Origin: CAVQAH01 sp963784195
GTDB taxonomy: Bacteria > Acidobacteriota > Vicinamibacteria > Vicinamibacterales > 2-12-FULL-66-21
NCBI GenBank assembly: GCA_963784195.1
Contig: CAWARA010000030.1
Coordinates: 124,001-188,000, forward strand
Direction of reading: 5' to 3'
Length of the DNA stretch: 64,000 nucleotides
Under the pieces are notes generated by a model. That model was not told where the DNA came from, searched no databases, and saw only the letters and a list, made by a program, of their open reading frames with translations. Numbering within the stretch: position 1 is the first letter of the stretch; the number at the start of each line of letters is the position of its first letter. This document shows positions 8,650 through 18,373 of the stretch, one piece after another. The translations under genes were made by a program, and so were the position numbers.

Positions 8650-9801
8650 CTACGCGCCGGCGTCGGCCCGCAGCGCATCAGCTTTGTCGGTGCGTTCCCA
8701 CGTGAAGTCCGGCTCGGTCCGGCCGAAATGTCCGAACGCCGCGGTCTTGCGGTAGATCGGCCTGCGGAGGTCGAGCATCTCGATGATCCCGCGCGGCGTC
8801 AGCTTGAAGTGCGCTCGCACGATCTCGCTGAGACGCTCGTCGGACGCGGTGCCCGTTCCATAGGTATTGATGTAAACCGACACAGGATCCGCGACGCCAA
8901 TGGCGTACGCCAGCTGAACGAGGCAACGCTCGGCGAGACCGGCAGCGACGATGTTCTTCGCGACGTAGCGCGCCATGTAGCAGGCTGAGCGATCGACCTT
9001 CGTGGGATCCTTGCCCGAGAACGCCCCGCCGCCGTGCGGTGCGGCGCCGCCGTAGGTGTCGACGATGATCTTGCGGCCGGTCACGCCGGCGTCGCCGTGC
9101 GGGCCGCCGACGACGAAACGTCCGGTCGGGTTGATGAGGACCCGGGTCTTCTTGTCCATCATCTCCGTGGGAATCACACGCGAGACGATCTTTTCGACAA
9201 TGTCTTCGCGGAGCGTGTCGTTCGAGACGAGTGAGCTGTGCTGCGTCGAGACGACCACGGTGTCGACGCGAACGGGCCGTCCGTTGTCGTATTCGACGGA
9301 GACCTGGGACTTGCCGTCGGGCCGGAGGTATTCGAGCACGCCGTCACGCCGCGCGCACGACAAGCCCTTCACGAGCTTGTGCGCCAGCATGATCGGCATG
9401 GGCATCAGCTCCTCGGTCTCCGTGCAGGCGTAGCCGAACATCAGACCCTGGTCGCCGGCGCCGCCCGGGTCGACGCCCATGGCGATGTCCGGGGACTGTT
9501 CGTGGATCGAGGAGAGCACCGCGCAGGTCTCGGAGTCGAACCCGAACTTGGCGCGGGTGTAGCCAACTTCCTTGATGGTTTCACGGACGATCTTCGGGAA
9601 GTCCACGTAGCAGCTGGTCGTGATTTCGCCGGCGATGATCGCCATGCCGGTGGTGACCAGCGTCTCGCACGCGACGCGGCCGACCGGATCCTGCGCAAGA
9701 ATCGCGTCGAGGATGCTGTCGGAAATCTGGTCGGCAATCTTGTCGGGGTGACCCTCGGTGACGGACTCCGAGGTAAAGAGATATCGCCCGTTACGGCTCA
9801 T
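8650..9801 (-). CDS. metK: S-adenosylmethionine synthetase
   Basis: Makes S-adenosylmethionine from ATP and methionine in the cytoplasm. 383 residues, the normal length. All signature blocks are visible: FTSESVTEGHPDKIADQISD at the N-terminus (ATP/metal binding His and Asp), GAGDQGLMFGYACTETEELMP, and the C-terminal phosphate loop region GGGAFSGKDPTKVDRSA. An AGGAGCTCC-like ribosome site precedes the ATG by a few bases. It is a single-gene unit with its own likely promoter (9858-9886) and a strong hairpin just after the stop. No SAM or SAH riboswitch is recognisable in the short leader. Confidence 0.98.
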   Translation of the reverse strand: MSRNGRYLFTSESVTEGHPDKIADQISDSILDAILAQDPVGRVACETLVTTGMAIIAGEITTSCYVDFPKIVRETIKEVGYTRAKFGFDSETCAVLSSIHEQSPDIAMGVDPGGAGDQGLMFGYACTETEELMPMPIMLAHKLVKGLSCARRDGVLEYLRPDGKSQVSVEYDNGRPVRVDTVVVSTQHSSLVSNDTLREDIVEKIVSRVIPTEMMDKKTRVLINPTGRFVVGGPHGDAGVTGRKIIVDTYGGAAPHGGGAFSGKDPTKVDRSACYMARYVAKNIVAAGLAERCLVQLAYAIGVADPVSVYINTYGTGTASDERLSEIVRAHFKLTPRGIIEMLDLRRPIYRKTAAFGHFGRTEPDFTWERTDKADALRADAGA

Positions 9802-9857
9802 GTGTTAGGAGCTCCTGCGAGAAAGAATCGGATCGGACCGATTACCAAAGCTATTAA

Positions 9858-9886
9858 ATGTAACAGATACGGGCGGAGGGCGGCAA
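9858..9886 (-). promoter_or_regulatory. Likely sigma70-type promoter of metK
   Basis: Read on the minus strand, TTGCCG (9886-9881) and TTACAT (9863-9858) are separated by 17 bases, about 57-85 bases upstream of the metK ATG. The -35 box is good and the -10 box fair. Confidence 0.4.
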
Positions 9887-9889
9887 GCC

Positions 9890-10034
9890 GTAGTTCGTGG
9901 ACCGTAGTCCGTGGACCGTAGTTCGTGGACCGTAGTCCGTGGACCGTGGTCCGTGGCTCGGGTCTCGCCGGGGGAGGGGCTGAAGAGGGCTTCGTACGTG
10001 CGGCGAGACACGGACCACGAGCCACGGACCACGG
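9890..10034. repeat. 14-bp tandem words in a large inverted repeat
   Basis: Five degenerate copies of a 14-mer (consensus GTAGTYCGTGGACC) start at 9890, 9904, 9918, 9932 and 9946. The last copy (9944-9960) is the perfect 17-base reverse complement of 10018-10034. The pairing continues inward almost perfectly (9961-9970 with 10001-10010, 9 of 10). The element fills the gap between the metK promoter and the DUF4342 gene. A related element lies at 57387-57468. Confidence 0.85.
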
Positions 10035-10046
10035 CAGTATTCGCGA

Positions 10047-10349
10047 TCAGTTAGGACTCTGATTGTCAGTCCCGGTGGGCGCCATGGCCGTGACCGGCTT
10101 GTCCTCGTCGGCCACCTTCTCGACTTCGATGCTGCATTCGGCCAGCACGGCGGTCAGCGCCCCGATGGCTGCGGCCAGCGGCGCTATGACGGTGCCGACG
10201 ACGCCAACGGTCAGCGGGAACTCGGCGATGACGCGGCCGCGCTGCTTGACGACGACCTTGCGGATGTTGCCCTCGTCGATGAGCCGCTTGATCTGCGCCA
10301 GGATCTGGTCGGTCGTCCCCTCGAGCTTCTCTCGCCAGGTTTTTTCCAT
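10047..10349 (-). CDS. DUF4342 domain-containing small protein
   Basis: 100-residue protein of the DUF4342 family. The N-terminal amphipathic helix (WREKLEGTTDQILAQIKRLIDEGN) is followed by the strand pair KVVVKQRGRVIAEFPLTVGVVG and a hydrophobic segment (TVIAPLAAAIGALTAVLAE), ending in an acidic tail. The fold resembles a membrane-associated regulatory domain, but no molecular function is established for this family. It stands between metK and xerD on the same strand, with about 50 bases to each side. Confidence 0.85.
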   Translation of the reverse strand: MEKTWREKLEGTTDQILAQIKRLIDEGNIRKVVVKQRGRVIAEFPLTVGVVGTVIAPLAAAIGALTAVLAECSIEVEKVADEDKPVTAMAPTGTDNQSPN

Positions 10350-10405
10350 GTCTTTAGGTTCTCCCTACTTCAATTGGACGAGAATCAGCGCGCGCGGTTC
10401 GCTGA

Positions 10406-11284
10406 CTACTGACGGGGGTGGAACTTGTCGTAGACCACGCGCAGCCGCGCTTCGAGGACGTGCGTGTAGATCTGCGTGGTGGACAGGTCGGCGTGCCCGA
10501 GCATGACCTGGATGGCGCGGAGGTCGGCGCCGCGCTCGAGCAGGTGTGTGGCGAAGGAGTGCCGCAGCAGGTGCGGGCTGATGTCGCGATTCACGCCGGC
10601 TTTGATTCCGTACTCCTTCAGAACTTTCCAGAAACCGACGCGCGACAGCGGACCCCCGTCGCGCGCGTTGACGAAGAGCCAGGGCGACGACCGCTTGTGC
10701 AGCAATTTGGAGCGGCCCTCGCGCATGTAGCGGCGCACCCAGTCGGCCGCGTCGTGGCCAATCGGGACGATCCGCTGCTTGTCACCCTTCCCGATGCAGG
10801 TCAGGTAGCCCTCGTCGAGATTCAGGTCGCCCGGTTTGACCCCGACCAGCTCGGAGACGCGCATCCCCGTCGCGTACAGCATCTCGATCAGGGCCTTGTC
10901 TCGAAGGCCGCGCGGGGTCGAGACGTCGGGTTGCGCGAGGAGCCGGTCGACCTCGTCGAGGTCGAGGAACTTCGGCAGCGACGGCCACGCCCGAGGCGCG
11001 CGGAGATCGTCGGCGGGGCTCTCGTCTCGCTTGTGCTCGACCGCAACGAATCGGTAGTAGCCGCGGACGCACGCCACGGCCCGGGCCACCGATCGTGGTG
11101 AGAGTCCGCTCGACATCAGGGAGCGGACGAACGCTTCGAGGTCGCGCCGCTCCAGAGCATCGACGTCGACGCCGCGCTTCTCGGCAAACGCACCGAGCCC
11201 GGCGAGATCGCGTGCGTAGCTCTCGACCGTGTTCGGCGACACGCGCCGCACGTCACGCAGGTAGGTCAGGTAGGTATCGATCAC
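10406..11284 (-). CDS. xerD: Site-specific tyrosine recombinase XerD
   Basis: Chromosome-dimer resolution recombinase. 292 residues, matching XerD better than XerC in the catalytic core. The SAM-like core-binding domain is at residues 1-85 (IDTYLTYLRDVRRVSPNTVESYARDL). The catalytic domain carries Arg142 (ATGMRVSELVG), the beta-hairpin Lys near 166-169 (GKGDKQR), His238 and Arg241 (HLLRHSFATHLL), His264 (LGHADLSTTQ) and nucleophile Tyr273 (YTHV). It is not associated with any mobile element, and its context is chromosomal. It begins 4 bases after the end of the upstream membrane-protein gene, so it may be the last gene of that operon. Confidence 0.95.
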   Translation of the reverse strand: MIDTYLTYLRDVRRVSPNTVESYARDLAGLGAFAEKRGVDVDALERRDLEAFVRSLMSSGLSPRSVARAVACVRGYYRFVAVEHKRDESPADDLRAPRAWPSLPKFLDLDEVDRLLAQPDVSTPRGLRDKALIEMLYATGMRVSELVGVKPGDLNLDEGYLTCIGKGDKQRIVPIGHDAADWVRRYMREGRSKLLHKRSSPWLFVNARDGGPLSRVGFWKVLKEYGIKAGVNRDISPHLLRHSFATHLLERGADLRAIQVMLGHADLSTTQIYTHVLEARLRVVYDKFHPRQ

Positions 11285-11288
11285 AGCC

Positions 11289-13041
11289 TCAGCGGAGCCC
11301 CCGTCTCCGTCGAACCAGCCACTCGACCGAGACGAGCGACACGAACCCGATCATCCACCAGGGCGAGCGAGCCGGATGCATCGCCGCGGGCACACTGGAC
11401 TGCGCCAGACCCCTGAGGTGTGCCACGAGCGGACTCAGATCTGAATCGTCAACCGACACGCCTCCCGTCCGCAACGCCACTGTCCGCAGCGCGTCCGAAG
11501 AGGTCACCACTCGTCGTGCGCCCTCGGTCACCACCAGGACGGCGTCGGAGTTTCCGCTTCCCTCGAGCGTGACGTGGACGTCGTATCGTCCTTCGGCTGG
11601 TGCCTGGAAGCGGCCCTCGAACTCGCCGAGCTCGAGCGACGGCCAGAGCCTGACCACTTCGTCGAACCCCTGACCGCCGACGACCCGCGCGTGGATGGAT
11701 GGAATCGTGACGAGCGCGGACTCCTCATCGAACTCGGTGGCACGCACGCGCGCGCGGACGATCGCCGTCTCCCCTGGCGCGACGGCTCCCCGCTCCAGCG
11801 TCACCTCGACACGTCCGGGAGCCGCCATCGCCCCGGCTCCGATCGTCGCCCGCCAGAATTGAGCGTATCCGTCCTTCCCTGTCCGATACCGCCAGGCGTC
11901 GAGCGCGCCGGAGAAAACGACGCGACCGGCGCCTGACGGCCACGAGACAATGACCGGGCGAGCGGATCCGCCCTGATCGACCGTGGCCAGCGAATCCAGT
12001 CCGGCCCCCGGACTGCCGGCGATGAGAAACTCCGAACCTCGCAGCGGCGCGCCGGTCGCCACGGCAATCCGCGATGGATTCGGAAGCAGCGATTCTGTGA
12101 AATCGCTGCTTCGCAAACGGCTGGCGTACGCGCCTGACGGCCGTCGATCCGGCAGGTACACGACCAAACCTCCGCGGCGGCGGGCGAACGCCTCGAGTGC
12201 ATCCACCTCGCGCGCCTGCAACTCCTCAGGCGCGCCCACCACTACGGCGTCGAAGCTGGTGATGGCATCGGCACTGATGGAGGCCGGTGGCTGGCCCGCA
12301 CGAACTTCGAGTCCCTTCGACACACGCGCGAGCGCCGCGACCGTGAAATCCGGATCCTCTTCCAGTGCGCGCCGGACGAACGCCGCCGTCCATGACGGCC
12401 GCGGCTCGTGCACGAGCACTTTGAGCCGGCGGTCCTGCACGTTCACGGTTGAGACGATCTGGTTGTCATCCGCCGCGGTCTCCCCCTCAACAGGTCGCGC
12501 GATCGCCCGAAGCTCCCGCGCTCCAGCCGCAGTTGGCACGTACGTCGAGCCCAAGCTCCACGCTCTCGTCGTCGCGGCTCCAGGAATGTTGAGCGGAGGT
12601 CAGCTCTACACCGTGCTCTTCGAGCGCGACGACCGTGGACTTCCCCGCCATGCCTCTTCCACGTACGAGAACCTGGACCGCTGCCGACCATCCGGGTCGC
12701 AGGACGGCAGGAGTACGGACTTCGAGCACCGTGACGTTAGGTCCAACTTCATCCGCTCTTACCGTTGAAACCGGAATCCCTGCTGGAATGGAATCTGCGT
12801 CGATCGCTCCACCGGCCAGGACGACTGCAGCAGGCTTCAGGGCGGAATCAAGGTCCGCGGTTCCCGTCAATTCACGAACGAGGCGTTGGCGTAGGGCGTC
12901 ATCCCCTCGGACGTCGACCGCAACTGGCGCCTGGCGCTGCACGACGCACGCGGGATCGAGGACGGCAACGCCTGCCATCAGGAACGCCACGGCGCGGAGG
13001 ACGGTAACTGCCGTCATCGTCGATGTCGCTCCGATGCCCAT
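11289..13041 (-). CDS. Membrane protein of the MoxR/BatA operon, glutamine-amidotransferase-like fold, +1 frameshift near 12540
   Basis: Two overlapping frames (12487-13041 and 11289-12554) join after removal of one base at about 12537-12545 (SVELGLDVR continues into VPTAAGARELR), giving 583 residues. The N-terminus has a hydrophobic helix (VLRAVAFLMAGVAVLDPA). The middle part (VLVHEPRPSWTAAFVRRALEEDP and SFDAVVVGAPEELQAREVDAL) looks like the GATase1-like domain often attached to BatA/VWA proteins. A second helix near the C-terminus (WWMIGFVSLVSVEWLV) leaves a short cytoplasmic Arg-rich end. The gene overlaps the upstream gene by 28 bases. It is probably an envelope protein of unknown role acting with the MoxR system. 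Confidence 0.75.
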
Positions 13042-15066
13042 GCACTCCTCAACGCCCTGTCAGCGTCCTCCCCCGTTGGAACTGAGACCGCGTACTTTTG
13101 GGCCTCGGTCAGAAGGAGAGCAATCACGCTGGTCAGTTTCGATTCGGCGTCGGACACTCGGCCGCCGCGCGCGAGATCCTTCGTCGCAATGAGTTCCTTG
13201 GCGATGCGTTGCCAGGCTTCTGAACCGCTGTCGACCGAAAGTGCCTCTTCGGCGAGCGATGTCAGCTCATCCGAGGCACCTCTTCGCGATGCGAGCACCG
13301 GTTTGAGATCGATCAGCCTGGACAGCAGACGCCGCGATGCTACTGCTGCTCGCTCCGGGGTCGCAGCGGCGATCTCACGGGTGGCGTCCGCCGCCCGTTC
13401 CAGATCACCCGTCAGGCGTCGCGCCGGATCGATCCGGCTGCGGACGGGAAGCGTTCTGAGAATGTAGCGATTCCGCCCGAACGCCCGTTGCAGCGCCTCG
13501 ACCGCGGCGCGAGCCGCTGCAAGGGCGGCTGTCGTGTCGACACCAATCAGTGACTGATCGGCGCGGCCCATGTGCTGAATGGCTATGCCGATCTCGCGAC
13601 GCGCAGTGTTCTCGAGCCGGCCCTCCTGAATCTCGTGCGAGTGCTCGGCCTCCTCCACCTCGTCCTCGACCTGCCCACCCGTCAGGAAGATGAAGCTGGC
13701 CCGGACCGACCGCTGCTCTGCCGCGATCGCCGCCGTTTCTTCGACCAGCGCCGGACGGGCCAGCGACTGCTCGCGCGCACGCAGGCGTTGAATCTTCAAG
13801 ACGATCATCTGCTGGCTGAGCGCATAGCGTTCCCGCTCGGGCGGCAGTTCGAATCCGGCAAGCGTCACCTGACCGGGACCCGCCACTTCTACGAAGAACG
13901 TGTCGGACGAAGCGAGGCCTTCGTCTCCCGGACGCCCGTCGCGACCGACGACGCGATAGACCACCGAGTCACCAGGCTGGAGCTTCATCTGCGCAAGGGC
14001 GAGCGCGGCCTTCCCTTCCCAGTCGCGAGAAGACCCCTTAGTCAGGTCGAGCGGGAGCGTGCCTTCCTCGAACTCGAACTGCTCGCCCGAGCCGGACACT
14101 TTGGTAAACCGAAGCTCGAGGGTGCGGAGTCCGAAGTCGTCGTTCGCAGTCGTCGTGATCGGAATCGTCGGACGAGAGTCCGGCACGAGCAGGTCTTTCC
14201 CAGGCGCTTTGATGAGAATCGACGGTGCACGGTCGGGTGTGACCGAGACCGCGATCAGACGACGCCCTGATGCTTCGCCCGTCGGGCTGTCGATCGCCAG
14301 GTAGCCGCTTTCGGTGAGCGTCATCGCGGCCTGGACGACGTCGTTGGCGGCCGACGTGGCGAGCGATTTCTCGCCGAATCGGATGCGACGCGCCGCCGCG
14401 CCCGAAACTGACAGTTCGAGCCGGCTCCCTGCAGATTGCTTCCAAACGATCGGGGTTCTCGACGGTCAGTCCGGGGCGTTGCAGATAGGCTGGTGCCTGG
14501 ATCGTCGCGACGACACGCATCTCCGCCGGCGCGCTCTGGCCGGCGGCCGCGGACGTGCGCCCGATTGCGTCTCGAACCGCCGATGCGGCGCGTTGCGGAG
14601 CGCCAAGAATTACCACAACGATGAGGCCCAACGCGGCAGTGGACAACGCGATGTCGCGTTTGAGCGGAACCGCGGAGGCGACGTCGACGCCCCGCACGAA
14701 CGTCGCCGCCTCTGTCAGCACGCGCTCGACCACTCTTGTCGTAGCACGCTCGGGATGCCGGCGGAGCTCCTCGGCTGTAACGACGAGATTGCGGCCTTGA
14801 GGGTTCGCCGACTCGATGGCTGCCGCGGCGTCCTTCGAACTCCACGCGCGCCGGCGAAGCATGAGCAGCACGGTGACGAAAAGAGACGCGGCTGCGATTG
14901 CGGGAACGAGGGGAACGGCGACGGCCGCTGCGACGGTCAAACCGGCTGCCACCGCGCGCAGGATGGATGAGGCGCGCAGCCGGCGCTGCACGCGGCTCAA
15001 CGTCGCATCGAGATCGCGCGCAGCGTTCGGCGGGACGTCAAGCGGCGGCACGGACTTCCCTTTCAT
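13014..15066 (-). CDS. DUF4175-like membrane protein, +1 frameshift near 14432
   Basis: The N-terminal part (MKGKSVPPLDVPP start at 15066; two hydrophobic helices AVAAGLTVAAAVAVPLVPAI and LSTAALGLIVVVILGA) and the C-terminal part (SGYLAIDSPTGEASGRRL onward) lie in different frames. Skipping one base at about 14428-14437 joins them through GSRLELSVSGAAARRIRFG, giving 683 residues. This organisation (membrane helices, large periplasmic beta-rich region, helical tail with many Glu/Arg) is that of DUF4175-like proteins next to BatA/DUF58 genes. The start is chosen at the inner ATG because the longer form extends further into the upstream gene. The role is unknown. Confidence 0.75.
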
Positions 15067-16402
15067 CACGAACGGCAATCGTCCGCGAACGCAGCCACTG
15101 CTCGACGAGAAGCAGCGCAAGCGCGGTGAGCCAGAGCCACCGCGCGTCCGAGCCGCCGGCGCGGCGCCACGCGTCCTGCTCGACAGGACCTGGCGGCCTT
15201 GACTGGACGGTCAGCGCGGCACGCGGGATGCGCAGGACCTCTGCCTCTGGTATCGCGACCGATCCCTGGCGCGCGCCGAGCGTGGCCCGCACGGTCGCCG
15301 CAGCGAGGAAGCTCGATACCGGTGCCCGAACGGCAAGCACCATCTCGCGGCCGGACGCCGCGGCGTTGACGATGGGCACGCCGTTCCTGTCGCGCGCGAC
15401 AACAGTCCACGCATCCTCTCGAGCGCGAATGGCATCGACTGCCGACCGATCCACTTCGCCGCGTCGCGCCGCTCGCTGGAAATCTTCGTCCTGCTGCAAC
15501 CGGAGGGCGGCCCGTACCATCCATGGCTCCGCGATTGCGCCGCTCGCGCGGGTGGCTTGTCCGCTTGCTGGAAATTCGAATATCAGTCCTTGCTCGCTGG
15601 ATGGTGCCGGTGCACCCGCCGTCGCGACAGCCCTCAGGAGCTTCTCGCCGTCAGAAGCTTCGCCGGGCGACGTCACCAGCCGCAAGCCCTGTACGGCGCT
15701 CGAACCGCTCACTTGCAGCGTCACGCGCGTCGCCTCTTCCGTCAGCGTGACCTGCTGATTGCGCGCTGCTACACCCGCAACACCGAGTCGCCCGAACGAA
15801 TCTACCGTGCGTTCGCGCACGTCGTCGCCCACCTCGATGAACCGTATGCCGATGTCAGCAGGGACGGCCGACAAGGCGGTCGCGTCAATCGCACCGCGCT
15901 GCGCATCGGAAACGATGACGATCTCGCGGCGGCTCGGCGGAACATCACGAAGCCAGGCGACAGCGCGGGCCACGTCTCGCGACAGACTGTCGCTGTCGAT
16001 CCTGACAGCATGCGCGGCCGCCTGCTGCTCGGCAGCAGCCGCTTCCTCCGCCGCGTCAGCTGAGCTCCGGCCGGACGGCCCGGCGCGACGCATGCTGTCG
16101 CTGGTGTCGACCAGGATGGCCTTCGAGGTCACCGCGTTCCAGCTCGCCATGCGTGCGGGCGTCAACAGAACCGGGCGAGCCAACGCAAGAACAGCAGCCG
16201 TGACAATCGCCGTGCGGACGGCGAGCAGGCTCCAGTCCGATGGCGTTCGCAACCTGACCGCCGCCGTCGTCGAAGGCCTGATGAACCGAATGCTGGGGAA
16301 CTGAATGCGATCCGCCCGCCGCGTGCGGAGCAGGTGAATGATCAGCGGAATCGCGGCGAGCACGAGGCCGAAGAGCGCCGCGGGTTGCTGCCAGCCGATC
16401 AT
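15038..16402 (-). CDS. BatA-domain membrane protein with a von Willebrand factor A region
   Basis: 454 residues. The N-terminal BatA (aerotolerance-regulator) domain has the typical ALFGLVLAAIPLIIHLLRTRR helix and FPSIRFIRPS strand, followed by a second helix. A VWA region with a MIDAS-like DTSDSM (Asp99, Ser101, Ser103) and VSDAQRGAIDATAL follows. Near the C-terminus a further helix (WLWLTALALLLVEQWL) precedes a short tail. It overlaps the DUF58 gene upstream by 4 bases and the DUF4175-like gene downstream. Such proteins form an envelope complex served by the MoxR ATPase; their substrate is generally not known. Confidence 0.88.
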   Translation of the reverse strand: MIGWQQPAALFGLVLAAIPLIIHLLRTRRADRIQFPSIRFIRPSTTAAVRLRTPSDWSLLAVRTAIVTAAVLALARPVLLTPARMASWNAVTSKAILVDTSDSMRRAGPSGRSSADAAEEAAAAEQQAAAHAVRIDSDSLSRDVARAVAWLRDVPPSRREIVIVSDAQRGAIDATALSAVPADIGIRFIEVGDDVRERTVDSFGRLGVAGVAARNQQVTLTEEATRVTLQVSGSSAVQGLRLVTSPGEASDGEKLLRAVATAGAPAPSSEQGLIFEFPASGQATRASGAIAEPWMVRAALRLQQDEDFQRAARRGEVDRSAVDAIRAREDAWTVVARDRNGVPIVNAAASGREMVLAVRAPVSSFLAAATVRATLGARQGSVAIPEAEVLRIPRAALTVQSRPPGPVEQDAWRRAGGSDARWLWLTALALLLVEQWLRSRTIAVRDEREVRAAA

Positions 16403-17280
16403 CGCGCAGGTGCCCCCATTCGCCGCAACAGATAGCCGCGCAACGCTTCATCGAGGGGCATGTCCGTGATCACGCGCGTGTAGTCGATGCCGTATCGCGT
16501 ACAGCGCGTGCGCCAGCGCTCGAGGAACGCGCCGAATGCCTCGCGGTACGCGTCGGCCGACGCCTGCCCGGCGAGCACGGTGCGGCCGGACTCGAGATCC
16601 TGCATCTCGAACTCGCCGCCGAACGGGAACTCGACTTCCTCGCGCGTCAGCACGTGAAACACCGCGACCTCGTGGCCGATCGTGACCGCCCGCCTCAGTT
16701 CCTGCTCGACCGATTCATCTTCGTCGTACAGATCGGAGACCACGAGCAGAAGCCCGCGCCGCTTGAGGAGGTCGGTCGCGCGCCGAAGCGCCAGACCTCC
16801 GGCCGTCGCGCCTGACGCCTGCATTCTCGCCAGAGCGACCAACAATGCCCGCAGTTGCGGCTGCCCGACGCGGCTCGGCAGGTACTGCCTGATCGCATCG
16901 TCGTAAACAACCAGGCCGGCGGCGTCACCCTGGCTCGCGATGAGATGCGCGAGCGCGGCCGCGATCAACCGCGCGTAATCGAGTTTCGACACTGCGCCCG
17001 CACCCGCGTACGACATCGAGGCGCTCGCGTCCACGGCGATTTGCGCCATCAGGTTCGTGGTCTCCCGATACTGCTTCGTGTAGACGCGGTCGGTTCGCGC
17101 GAACAGCTTCCAGTCGACGTACTTCAGGTCGTCGCCGGGCCGGTAGTGCCGATATTGACTGAACTCGGCGCTGTAGCCGTGAAACGGGCTTCGGTGGAGA
17201 CCCGAGATCGTGCCGTCGACCGTGACGCGGGCGACGAGCTCGAGATCGCCGATCGAGCTGAGAAGAACGGGGTCGAGCAT
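16399..17280 (-). CDS. DUF58 domain-containing protein
   Basis: 293 residues. The DUF58 signature SAEFSQYRHYRPGDDLKYVDWKLFARTDRVYTKQY occupies residues about 37-72. It is followed by a VWA-like core with AVDASASMSYAG and LLLVVSDLYDEDE. DUF58 proteins are the usual partners of MoxR AAA+ ATPases and are thought to be their adaptors or clients. The gene sits 46 bases after the MoxR gene and overlaps the BatA gene by 4 bases (ATGA), consistent with one transcript. No transmembrane helix is present, so it is probably cytoplasmic. Confidence 0.93.
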   Translation of the reverse strand: MLDPVLLSSIGDLELVARVTVDGTISGLHRSPFHGYSAEFSQYRHYRPGDDLKYVDWKLFARTDRVYTKQYRETTNLMAQIAVDASASMSYAGAGAVSKLDYARLIAAALAHLIASQGDAAGLVVYDDAIRQYLPSRVGQPQLRALLVALARMQASGATAGGLALRRATDLLKRRGLLLVVSDLYDEDESVEQELRRAVTIGHEVAVFHVLTREEVEFPFGGEFEMQDLESGRTVLAGQASADAYREAFGAFLERWRTRCTRYGIDYTRVITDMPLDEALRGYLLRRMGAPAR

Positions 17281-17326
17281 GATTGTTTGGCGATCGGGCC
17301 GTCAGTCCCGGCATGTTTGCGTGGCG

Positions 17327-18373
17327 CTACTCGCGCACGAGACCGACGACCTTACTGACGATCTCGTCCTGTGAGATGCCGTCGGCCTCCGCCTGGAAGT
17401 TGACGAGCAGGCGGTGCCGCAGCACAGGGAGCGCCACGGCGCGAATGTCCTCGTGCGCGACGACGGTGCGTCCTTCGAGCAGGGCGCGAGCCTTCGCACC
17501 CAGGAGAAGCGCCTGGCCAGCACGCGGACCCGCGCCCCAGCGCACCCACTTCGTCACGAAGTCCGGGACCGCCTCGTCGGGAGCGCCGGCCGGCCGCGTC
17601 GCGCGAACGAGACGCGTCGCGTAGTCGATGACGTTCTCCGCAGCCGGGACCTCGCGCACGACCGAGTGCATCCGCTCGATCTCGCTTCCGGATGCGACGA
17701 CGGCGATCTGCGGAGATGCCGTTCCGGTGGTGGCCGCGAGGATCTGACGCTCTTCCTCTGCGGACGGGTAGTCGATCACGACGTTGAACATGAACCGATC
17801 GAGCTGCGCTTCCGGCAGCGGGTACGTGCCTTCCTGTTCGATCGGGTTCTGCGTGGCAAGGACGAACAGCGGGCGTTCGAGATCGAAGCGCACGCCGCTG
17901 ACCGTGACCTGATATTCCTGCATCGCCTCGAGCAGCGCTGCCTGCGTTTTCGGCGGCGTGCGGTTGATCTCGTCAGCGAGGATGATATTCGCGAAAATCG
18001 GGCCGCGGATGAACCGGATGACACGCCGGCCGGTCGCGCGATCCTCCTCAATCACCTCTGCCCCGATGATGTCGGAGGGCATGAGGTCTGGCGTGAACTG
18101 GATGCGGTTGAACTTGAGGTCCACCGCCTCCGCCAGCTTCTTGATCAGGAGCGTTTTCGCCAGTCCGGGGACGCCGCGCAGCAGGCAGTGCCCACCCGCC
18201 AGGAACGCGATCAGGATCTCGCGAACGACGCGCTGCTGCCCCACGATGGCCTTGGCCAGCTCGCGTTCGAGCCGCGTGGCGAGCTCAGCTACCCGCTCGA
18301 ACGGGATCGGGCCGTCCTCGTCGCGGGGCGTGAGCTGCAGATTCCGATCGGGCATCCGATTGGAGTCTAGCAT
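17327..18373 (-). CDS. MoxR-family AAA+ ATPase
   Basis: First gene of the five-gene operon. The start at 18373 (MLDSNRMPDRN) is chosen because everything upstream in frame is low-complexity repeat sequence; 18355 is an alternative. Walker A is GVPGLAKTLL, Walker B is IILADEINRTPPKTQ, and sensor 1 is VLATQNPIEQEGTYPLPEAQLDRF, all exactly of MoxR type. The C-terminal helical lid carries HEDIRAVALPVLRHRL. MoxR ATPases act as chaperones that insert cofactors or assemble complexes for the VWA-domain proteins encoded next to them. The gene is intact, at about 348 residues. Confidence 0.95.
   Translation of the reverse strand: MLDSNRMPDRNLQLTPRDEDGPIPFERVAELATRLERELAKAIVGQQRVVREILIAFLAGGHCLLRGVPGLAKTLLIKKLAEAVDLKFNRIQFTPDLMPSDIIGAEVIEEDRATGRRVIRFIRGPIFANIILADEINRTPPKTQAALLEAMQEYQVTVSGVRFDLERPLFVLATQNPIEQEGTYPLPEAQLDRFMFNVVIDYPSAEEERQILAATTGTASPQIAVVASGSEIERMHSVVREVPAAENVIDYATRLVRATRPAGAPDEAVPDFVTKWVRWGAGPRAGQALLLGAKARALLEGRTVVAHEDIRAVALPVLRHRLLVNFQAEADGISQDEIVSKVVGLVRE

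Noticed and set aside
10406..11284. Integrase of a genomic island
   Set aside because: Length and catalytic core are those of housekeeping XerD. There is no tRNA, attachment site or island gene nearby.
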